Part shown: positions 5,709 to 12,298 of the stretch, in pieces
Layout of the letters: every line of letters begins with the position of its first letter
Position numbering within the stretch: the stretch's first letter is position 1
Source of the DNA: an uncultured Bacteroidales bacterium
GTDB lineage: Bacteria; Bacteroidota; Bacteroidia; Bacteroidales; Paludibacteraceae
Assembly: GCA_937910305.1 (NCBI GenBank)
Contig: CALEPS010000030.1
Coordinates: 1-12,298 of the forward strand
Direction of reading: 5' to 3'
DNA: 12,298 nucleotides
Notes under the pieces: generated by a model
Told to the model about the DNA's origin: nothing
The model's input: only the letters and a program-made list of their open reading frames with translations
Database searches by the model: none
Program-made: the position numbers and the translations under genes

Positions 5709-8700
5709 ATGCTGCGTCTCCGATACATATTCCTATGCTTGCTATTGTCGGTAACGGCAGTATGTCTCGGAGCGCCTACTACGGAAGGAACCGAATTCTG
5801 GACTACCTTCCTCAATAATGAAGATACATATGAGGGGAGCTCTATCTTGCATCTCACGCTGATTGCTTCCTCGCGGGAGAATGCTACGGTCACTGTCCAA
5901 AATCCGCAAACAGGATGGCAGTCTTCATTCGTGGTTTCCGCTAACCAAGTAGCGCAGATGGAAATCCCTCATAACCAATGCTACACGTATAATCATGGCG
6001 TGGTGTCGAAACGGGGTCTGAAAATTACAAGTACGGCGCCTATATCTCTCTATGCTTCCAATTTCCGTGAATATACGTATGATGCTACTATCGTCCTCCC
6101 TGTTACGGCATTGGGCAAGGATTATATAGTCCAGATCTATGAGAATGAACTTCATGCCAAGGAATTTGCAATCGTAGCTACTGTCAATAATACCTCGGTT
6201 ACCATCACGCCCCATTCGCGCACCCGAGACGGGCATGTCAAGAACGTACCTTATACTATTACGCTTAATGCCGGAGAGACCTATCAGGTAATGTCCAATG
6301 ATAGCGGAAGTGATTTTTCCGGAAGCAAGATTGAATCCTCTCACCCTATCGCTGTTTATGCAGGGCACCAATGTATCAATGTGCCTACAGGAAACCCATG
6401 GTGCGACCACATCGTGGAGCAACAGATGCCGACCCAGATGTGGGGAAAACAATTCGCACTCACCAAGACCGGCAGTATGAATAGCGACTGTGTCGTACTC
6501 ACGGCCAGAGAAGACGGCACGGTGGTTAAGATAGACGGATCTATTGCTAAAACTCTAAGAGCTTTAGAGAGTTACACTTTCCGACTGAAGAATAGGAGTG
6601 CTTTTGTGGAGACATCTCATCCCGCTACCTGTTTCCTCTATATCGAAGGCGCGCGCGACAATAATATGACAGGAGACCCCTCCAGCGTGCATGTCAGTCC
6701 GGTAGAGCAGCGCATAAGCGAACTGACCTTCGCTACTTTCCAGACACAGGTATCGCGCACCCATTATGTCAATATCGTCACTACTGCCGCAGGCGCTGCA
6801 GGAATGATGCTTGATGGCAGGAATATCTCAGGAGTGTTCCAAACTCTCAATGGAAATCCCTCGTTGCGTTTCGCGCAAGTCAATATATCGCATGGCACCC
6901 ATACATTGCGTACCAATGCAGACGGTTTTACGGGACATGTGTATGGATTGGGCCACTGCGAGAGTTATGCCTATACCTTCGGCTCTGCCACCTTGATTCT
7001 GGATGGGTCTATTCTCGTGGATGGCGAACCGCACGCCGACATCGTTTATACGGAAGAGCGATGCTATAAAGCTCCTATCCACTTCAGCGCACAAGCCAAT
7101 ACAGACTATACCTCCATCCATTGGGATTTAGGAGATGGCACTACCAGTACAGACGACGAAGTCACGCATACTTTTCCTGCTCCGGGGCAATATACCATCA
7201 CTATGGCTATTGCCAATGAAGATGGCAATGACACCGCGCGCACTACGCTCACACTCTATGAGACGGTGCATGATACCGTCTATGCGGCTATATGTGAGGG
7301 CGAAAGATATACGATCGACGGACATTCCTATACCACCGAAGGAAAACACAATATCCATCTGGTCTCTAAAGCCGGATGCGACTCCCTCGTCACCCTCTTT
7401 CTCACCGTTAATAGAAAACAACTGACAATCGTTGATGCGGAATTCAACAGAGGATCCTCCTATAGGTGGCATGATCATTGGTATCGGAATGAGGGTATCT
7501 ACAAAGATACATTGCTCTCCGCTGCAGGGTGCGATTCGGTAGTGGAATTGCATCTGGTGGAAGTGGACCCCACACAGATAGCCTATGATACACTCTGCTG
7601 GAAAGCTTATTATCCTTTCCATGGATATGATTTCCCACTTCCGTCCATTGAAGGATTCGAGGATCTGCAATACATCAATTATACATTGGCCTATACCGAT
7701 AAGGTGAATTGTATCACCTATAAAACAAATCTGGCTATTATCCCTAAAGATGGCAATAGAGTATATGAGATTCATGATACCATCCAGTTCGGGCAAACAT
7801 ACGAATGGCTCGGCGAGAGTCTCACAGAGGAAGGTACTTATTATAAACTATTGGGCGGAGGGACCGAATGTACGCAGGAATATACCTTGCATCTCACTGT
7901 TCTTCCATTCCCTATCACTGCAACGGAACGAAGTCTTTGCCATATAGATACTGTCGTCTGGAGAGGTGCTGTCTATGATACTCCGGGTATCTATACCGAT
8001 ACCGCCTATACATTGCTGGGTATAGAGGGAATCTATCGCTTGACTTTGACCGATAATCGCTCGGTTACGGAATTGAGCGTCAATAACGTGGAGGAATATA
8101 ATTTCAATGGCACGCTCCTCACGGCTTCGGGAACCTATTACGACACCCTCCAAAATACCACAGGCTGTGATTCTGTTATTATTCTCCATCTTGGCATTCA
8201 CGAACCATGTGAGATACGGGTAGAGGAAAATAGGAGTGTATGTGATGGCGAGCAGATAAGCTGGAATAATATGATCTGCGAGCCGGGCAATGACTATTCC
8301 AAATCCTTTGTTTCGGCAGGAGGATGTGATTCTATCGTCACTCTCCATCTATCCAAGTTGGAAAAGAAACAAACAGAACTGAATATCTCTATCTGCGAAG
8401 GAGAGTATTATAGGGTGGGAGACACGCGATTCAGCGAACAAGGGGAATATACCATCCCGCTCAAAACTACAGAGGGGTGTGATTCTACGGTCATACTCCG
8501 GCTATCGCTCAAGCAGTCATATGCCGATACCATCACCCATACCATCAATATAGGAGAGTCCTATTCATGGCAGAATGTCAAATATAGCAAGCAGGGCACC
8601 TATGCCGCAGGCTATATTGCGCAGAACGGATGCGATAGTATCTGTGTCTTGAGATTGAAAGTTAACAAAGATTGCACCGCGGAGCGGGATACATCCGCTA

Positions 8701-11288
8701 CTATCTGTTTCGCCGAAACCCTGACTTGGTATGGCGAGCAATACGATGCATCAGGAGAATATACCCATCTGTTGCATTTTGAGGACAAATGCGATACACT
8801 CGTTACGCTCCATCTCACTGTTCTGCCCAAGGCGGAGAGCCACGAGGACATGTTCGTCTTTACAGGATCTACCTATACCTGGCATGAACAGACATACGAC
8901 GCCTCCGGTATATATGAATATCACACGCCCTCCGTCCATGGATGCGACAGCACGGTCTATCTGCATCTTACCGTGAGCGACAAACCGGTCTATGATAGTA
9001 TAGAAACCGCTACTCTATGTAAAGGGGAATCATTCCAATGGCACGGGCAAATACTATTACCGCAAGAAGGACATACCATTTTCACGCATACACTATATGG
9101 AGTAGATGTGGACACGTTGATCACACTTACATTTACCCTCTATCCGCGGTATGAAGACCTCTCTTTCTCGCATTTTATGTGCACCGGAGAAACATTTACA
9201 TGGGAAAATATCGACTATACGGAGGAAGGTGACTATACCCGTCGGTTCGAAACTGTCCATGGATGCGACTCCCTCGTTACCCTCCATCTCCGTCTCCATC
9301 CGCGGTATGATGATATTATCGACCAACAGGAAATATGCGAAGGCGGAAGTTATACATGGCAAGGTGTTACATATTCCTCTCCGGTAGAAATCACGCGTAC
9401 GCTGCAAACTATCCACGGCTGCGACTCCGTCGTCACCTTCCGTCTGATCGTCCATCCTCAAAAAGAGACTACGGATGAACCTGTCACCACATGCTATGGA
9501 GAGACCTATACTTGGAATGGACAGGAATATTACGAATCAGGAACCTATAGCCAAACGCTCACCACAGCGTATGGCTGTGACTCGGTAGTCCATTTTACGC
9601 TTACGATCCTTCCGCAATCCGGTAGCGAAGAAACGGTTTATATCTGCGACGGAGAGAAACATACATGGGAGGGAATGGACTATACAGACGAGGGGGATTA
9701 CACCCGTTCGTTCACTAACAGCAACGGGTGTGACTCGATCGTCACGCTCCATCTCCGTCTCTATCCGCGGTATGATGATGTCTCTTTCTCTCATTCCATG
9801 TGCGCCGGAGAGACATTTACATGGGAAAATATCGATTATACGGAGGGAGGAGATTACACCCGCCGCTTTGAGACCATCCATGGATGCGACTCCCTCGTCA
9901 CCCTCCATCTCCGTCTCTATCCGCGGTATGACAATGTCCTCGATGAGCAAACCAGATACAAAGGAGAGACCTGTACATGGCAGGGTGTGACATATACCGA
10001 GGATGTCACAGTCACGCGCACGCTCCAAACGATTCACGGCTGCGATTCTGTCGTCACCTTCATCTTGCATTTTAATGATAAACCTGTCGAACAGCGAGAG
10101 GTGCAAGCAGATATATGCGATGGCGAGACCTATCGTTTCTATGAGAAAGAGTTCACGTCTGCCACTGAATATTCCACTATGCGGTATGGTCAGGATGCCG
10201 ATACGCTCGTAACACTCCATCTCTCTGTTTGGCCCACCTACTCAGGTGATGAGCAGACAGAATACATATGCCCGCAAGAAACATTCATCTGGAATGAAAA
10301 TACCTATACGGAGCAAGGGGATTATACCCTTACCCTCCCGTCGGTGCATGGCTGCGACTCGGTAGTTACCCTCCATCTCCGCCATTATCCGGCCTACGAC
10401 ACCATTATATATGATACCGCCTTGGTTGGATATCCATATTATTATGAGGATAAACAATTCAACTTAGCCGGCACATATCAATGGAGCAAGCCTACTATCC
10501 ATGGATGCGACTCCTCTTTCACCCTTTATCTTGAATACAACGAGGTCACCTTGGATGCATTGAAAGATATAGAGGTTTGTCCTGAGGACGGAGTCGTGCA
10601 TATGCATATTTCCTATTCCGGTGTGGCTGATTCTGTACGAATAACCCTCGTTGACGTTTCGCGCATCCTATACGAGGCAGTCATGCCTATCCCTAAAGAT
10701 GGCATACTTACCTTTCCTTTCTCCGGAAACCCCGGAATAATGGAATACCGCATCATGCTCTTCTTCCGTGGGAAACCGGCAGAGGGTCAGGCTGCGGTAT
10801 TGCAGGTCAACTATCCTTCCTCGGTCCTCGAACAGGCATGGAATGATGTGATTGCAGTTCTTGCGGATCATTACAACGGAGGCCACCATTTCATAGCCTT
10901 CCAATGGTACGAGAACGGCGTTATGTTACCGGGAGAAACTAAATCGTATCTGTATAAACCGCTGATTATGGGCGCGGAATATAGTGCTATGCTCACGGAA
11001 GAAACAGCAAATGGCCCGATTACGATGATGACATGTCCGCTCATAGCACAGCCGCAAACAGACCTCTCACTCTATCCGACTGTGGCAGGCCCGAATCAGA
11101 TGATCTACTATAGAAGTTCCGAAAAAGCGCAAATCATTCTATATGACGCATTAGGGCGAATCGTATCCCGATATGAATTAAACCCGGGAGAAGACAGCTT
11201 CTATGCACCGGCTACCGCCGGCGTCTATACAGCCAAGGTGATGCTCTGTTCAGGTGCAGAAAGAATATATAAACTCATTATCCAATGA
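5709..11288 (+). CDS. Giant T9SS-secreted repeat protein (IgGFc-binding-like, PKD, ~21 repeats)
   Basis: A 1859-residue surface protein. Layout: signal peptide (1 to ~21); an IgGFc-binding-protein-like N-terminal region from ~27 ('GTEFWTTFLNN') to ~430, including 'SSHPIAVYAGHQCINVP' and 'HGTHTLRTNADGFTGHVYG'; a PKD domain ~436-520 ('HWDLGDGT' with W472, 'HTFPAPGQYTITM'); about 21 repeats of ~52 residues (~521-1613), each '(I)C.GE.Y.W.G..Y...G.Y......GCDS.VTLHL...P'; a linker and Ig-like region ~1614-1780 ('NDVIAVLADHYNGGHHFIAFQWYENG'); and a type A T9SS sorting domain ~1786-1859 ('LSLYPTVAGPNQ' to 'YKLIIQ'). It should be secreted by T9SS and displayed on the surface, probably as an adhesin or stalk; ligand binding by the N-terminal region is inferred from the family name only. 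The start lies 2 bp after the previous stop; the stop overlaps the next start by 4 bp. No frameshift is seen across the repeats. Confidence 0.9.
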   Translation: MLRLRYIFLCLLLSVTAVCLGAPTTEGTEFWTTFLNNEDTYEGSSILHLTLIASSRENATVTVQNPQTGWQSSFVVSANQVAQMEIPHNQCYTYNHGVVSKRGLKITSTAPISLYASNFREYTYDATIVLPVTALGKDYIVQIYENELHAKEFAIVATVNNTSVTITPHSRTRDGHVKNVPYTITLNAGETYQVMSNDSGSDFSGSKIESSHPIAVYAGHQCINVPTGNPWCDHIVEQQMPTQMWGKQFALTKTGSMNSDCVVLTAREDGTVVKIDGSIAKTLRALESYTFRLKNRSAFVETSHPATCFLYIEGARDNNMTGDPSSVHVSPVEQRISELTFATFQTQVSRTHYVNIVTTAAGAAGMMLDGRNISGVFQTLNGNPSLRFAQVNISHGTHTLRTNADGFTGHVYGLGHCESYAYTFGSATLILDGSILVDGEPHADIVYTEERCYKAPIHFSAQANTDYTSIHWDLGDGTTSTDDEVTHTFPAPGQYTITMAIANEDGNDTARTTLTLYETVHDTVYAAICEGERYTIDGHSYTTEGKHNIHLVSKAGCDSLVTLFLTVNRKQLTIVDAEFNRGSSYRWHDHWYRNEGIYKDTLLSAAGCDSVVELHLVEVDPTQIAYDTLCWKAYYPFHGYDFPLPSIEGFEDLQYINYTLAYTDKVNCITYKTNLAIIPKDGNRVYEIHDTIQFGQTYEWLGESLTEEGTYYKLLGGGTECTQEYTLHLTVLPFPITATERSLCHIDTVVWRGAVYDTPGIYTDTAYTLLGIEGIYRLTLTDNRSVTELSVNNVEEYNFNGTLLTASGTYYDTLQNTTGCDSVIILHLGIHEPCEIRVEENRSVCDGEQISWNNMICEPGNDYSKSFVSAGGCDSIVTLHLSKLEKKQTELNISICEGEYYRVGDTRFSEQGEYTIPLKTTEGCDSTVILRLSLKQSYADTITHTINIGESYSWQNVKYSKQGTYAAGYIAQNGCDSICVLRLKVNKDCTAERDTSATICFAETLTWYGEQYDASGEYTHLLHFEDKCDTLVTLHLTVLPKAESHEDMFVFTGSTYTWHEQTYDASGIYEYHTPSVHGCDSTVYLHLTVSDKPVYDSIETATLCKGESFQWHGQILLPQEGHTIFTHTLYGVDVDTLITLTFTLYPRYEDLSFSHFMCTGETFTWENIDYTEEGDYTRRFETVHGCDSLVTLHLRLHPRYDDIIDQQEICEGGSYTWQGVTYSSPVEITRTLQTIHGCDSVVTFRLIVHPQKETTDEPVTTCYGETYTWNGQEYYESGTYSQTLTTAYGCDSVVHFTLTILPQSGSEETVYICDGEKHTWEGMDYTDEGDYTRSFTNSNGCDSIVTLHLRLYPRYDDVSFSHSMCAGETFTWENIDYTEGGDYTRRFETIHGCDSLVTLHLRLYPRYDNVLDEQTRYKGETCTWQGVTYTEDVTVTRTLQTIHGCDSVVTFILHFNDKPVEQREVQADICDGETYRFYEKEFTSATEYSTMRYGQDADTLVTLHLSVWPTYSGDEQTEYICPQETFIWNENTYTEQGDYTLTLPSVHGCDSVVTLHLRHYPAYDTIIYDTALVGYPYYYEDKQFNLAGTYQWSKPTIHGCDSSFTLYLEYNEVTLDALKDIEVCPEDGVVHMHISYSGVADSVRITLVDVSRILYEAVMPIPKDGILTFPFSGNPGIMEYRIMLFFRGKPAEGQAAVLQVNYPSSVLEQAWNDVIAVLADHYNGGHHFIAFQWYENGVMLPGETKSYLYKPLIMGAEYSAMLTEETANGPITMMTCPLIAQPQTDLSLYPTVAGPNQMIYYRSSEKAQIILYDALGRIVSRYELNPGEDSFYAPATAGVYTAKVMLCSGAERIYKLIIQ
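7269..10547 (+). repeat. Tandem array of ~21 'GCDS' repeats inside the giant gene
   Basis: Each unit is ~156 bp (~52 codons). Fifteen units carry 'GCDS', one carries 'KCDT', and five are degenerate at that site (for example 'DVDTLITL', 'DADTLVTL', 'GTECTQEYTL'). Early units, around 7560-8110, are the most divergent; units after 9147 are the most alike. The array is in frame throughout. Confidence 0.85.
9147..10391 (+). repeat. Duplicated block of four repeats (higher-order repeat)
   Basis: Units 13-16 (9147-9767, 621 bp) correspond one by one to units 17-20 (9768-10391, 624 bp). The first pair differs at about 20 of 156 bases by my hand alignment and shares exact runs such as ACATTTACATGGGAAAATAT. 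The second pair shares 'TWQGVTY' and 'TRTLQTIHGCDSVVTF'; the third is the weakest; the fourth shares 'EGDYT/QGDYT' and 'CDS(I/V)VTLHLR'. Confidence 0.65.
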
Positions 11289-12211
11289 TCCGAAACCTCA
11301 AATATAATATCTGTGCATTACTGCTTTTCCTGCTACAAGGCTTGGCAGTATCTCTTTCTGCGCAAAATTTTATCGGGGTTTCGCTGGGGGGGAACCTTAC
11401 GCACGTTGCAGATAATATATCGCTTACTTCTCCCAAAATAGGCGGAGGTGGTAATCTGGGATTTGTTTACGAACTCCAATACCGCCATTTCTTATTCAGA
11501 ACGGAACTGCAATATGGATTGCAGATAGCCAATACCGCTCTGCAAAACGAATCTTTTGCGCAACCGATGATTGATACGAGGGGCGTGCCGTTTGTCTATA
11601 GAGGAGAGATAAGAAACCGAACAGACCGGCTGAATATGCACCGTATAGCTATACCCGTATTGCTTGGAGGTACATGGAATGGATTTTACTTTCTTGCCGG
11701 AGTGAAAGCCGCGTTCATTGCGGCTACCACAACTATGCAGAAAGCCAATCTATATACAGCGGGAGACTACGATGACCGGTATTATCAATGGCTGGAAGAT
11801 ATGCCGAATCACGGATATTTCATAAATATCCCTGTTGAATCCAAGCATCGTGCCACGCTCAAACAGTGGAATCTGCTCGGGTCTGCTGAGATGGGATATA
11901 CGGTATCGCTCAAATCGCGCCAAACAACCTTCGGAACGCCTCTTTTACGGATAGGTATTTTTGCCGAAGGGGATATATTATCCTTTATGACCGCAGGAAA
12001 CACACCGGCTGTACTGCTTGATTTCTCGCAGTATGCACAACCTGTAATGAATAATATCTATACCGCTCAGAATATCTATGCATCGCAAGCCAGATTGATT
12101 GCGTACGGACTCAAAATAACGTTCCTGTTCCCCCTTTCCGGCTCGTATGGCGCATATCATGGCAGCCGGCACGCAACCCAAAAGTATCCTTGCCGATGCT
12201 ACGAGCAATAA
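11285..12211 (+). CDS. Outer-membrane beta-barrel protein (PorT-like family)
   Basis: A 308-residue protein with a signal peptide (cleavage near residue 26, 'SLSA-QNF'). The mature part starts as a classic outer-membrane barrel, 'FIGVSLGGNLTHV', and continues with alternating hydrophobic/polar strands: 'GGNLGFVYELQYRHFLFRTELQYGLQ', 'LNMHRIAIPVLLGGTWNGFYFLAGVKAAF', 'WNLLGSAEMGYTV', 'LLRIGIFAEGDIL', 'ARLIAYGLKITFLFPL'. This fits the 'outer membrane protein beta-barrel' (PorT-like) family of Bacteroidota. The final ~23 residues ('GSYGAYHGSRHATQKYPCRCYEQ') extend past the last strand, which is unusual because barrels of this type often end near an aromatic residue. The ATG overlaps the giant gene's stop (ATGA), implying coupled translation; the barrel may anchor, assemble or export the giant protein. 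That role is inferred from gene order. Confidence 0.8.
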   Translation: MIRNLKYNICALLLFLLQGLAVSLSAQNFIGVSLGGNLTHVADNISLTSPKIGGGGNLGFVYELQYRHFLFRTELQYGLQIANTALQNESFAQPMIDTRGVPFVYRGEIRNRTDRLNMHRIAIPVLLGGTWNGFYFLAGVKAAFIAATTTMQKANLYTAGDYDDRYYQWLEDMPNHGYFINIPVESKHRATLKQWNLLGSAEMGYTVSLKSRQTTFGTPLLRIGIFAEGDILSFMTAGNTPAVLLDFSQYAQPVMNNIYTAQNIYASQARLIAYGLKITFLFPLSGSYGAYHGSRHATQKYPCRCYEQ

Positions 12212-12242
12212 TATAGAATATATTGAATACGAAAGCGTCCCT

Positions 12243-12298
12243 GTGAGGTGACCCCAAAAAGTTGGACGGATTATTAAATCTATTTGACTTGATTTTGA
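12243..12298. mobile_element. Possible end of an IS3-family (IS150-type) insertion sequence, cut by the window edge
   Basis: The stretch beginning TGAGGTGACCCCAAAAAG and continuing into TTGGAC resembles terminal inverted repeats of IS150-type IS3 elements, which begin with TG and contain ACCCC-AAAAA-GTTGGAC. It starts ~31 bp after the barrel gene. No transposase codons can be assigned before the window ends, and the matching inverted repeat is not visible. The identification is from motif memory. Confidence 0.4.

Noticed and set aside
7128..7796. A 222-codon open frame on the - strand
   Set aside because: It lies wholly inside the giant gene; its translation has no signal, domain or promoter and reflects the codon bias of the + strand repeats.
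9537..10220. A 227-codon open frame on the - strand with internal repeats
   Set aside because: Its repetition ('IPRIETEMEGDEGVASMD') mirrors the + strand 'GCDS' repeats, so it is an antisense shadow.
7269..10547. Regular DNA repeats as a CRISPR array or minisatellite
   Set aside because: Units are ~156 bp, divergent, in frame and code for a recognisable protein repeat; there are no short identical repeats with unique spacers.

Overview
The window looks like chromosomal DNA from an anaerobic Bacteroidales bacterium (phylum Bacteroidota). Three things point that way. Type IX secretion (T9SS) C-terminal sorting domains end two of the proteins. A very large protein is built from the repeat ending in 'GCDSxVTLHL' that is common in this order. 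Three promoters fit the Bacteroidota pattern TTTG-N20-TAnnTTTG. Start codons generally lack an obvious Shine-Dalgarno sequence, which is also usual for the group. Every gene I could support is on the + strand.

Left region (1-1855): the 3' part of a gingipain-like C25 cysteine peptidase with a sorting domain. Its stop overlaps the start of a lipoprotein gene by 4 bp (ATGA), so the two are probably cotranscribed. A membrane-anchored inhibitor or partner of the protease is a reasonable but untested reading of the lipoprotein.

Middle region (1856-3808): an accessory, decayed stretch. It holds a good promoter driving what looks like a broken DUF6088/AbiEi-like antitoxin gene. Next come a terminator-like hairpin, a second good promoter, an unusual leader with motifs spaced exactly 33 bp apart, and an unrecognised 67-residue ORF. 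Then come a second hairpin, a second partial copy of the first hairpin's left arm (24 bp direct repeat, 470 bp apart) and an ORF whose protein-like sequence starts abruptly at that repeat. This looks like a recombination or insertion/deletion scar. A terminator and a third good promoter follow.

Right region (3809-12211): a tight four-gene operon for exported proteins: a beta-helix-like protein, a protein with three 'YWID' repeats, a 1859-residue T9SS surface protein (IgGFc-binding-like N-terminal region, PKD domain, about 21 repeats of about 52 residues, sorting domain), and an outer-membrane beta-barrel. Gaps are 14 bp, 2 bp and a 4 bp overlap. I infer a cell-surface adhesin or assembly system in which the large protein is displayed and the others are partners. 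Within the large gene, a block of four repeats appears to have been duplicated.

Right edge (12243-12298): a sequence resembling the end of an IS3-family (IS150-type) insertion sequence, running off the window.
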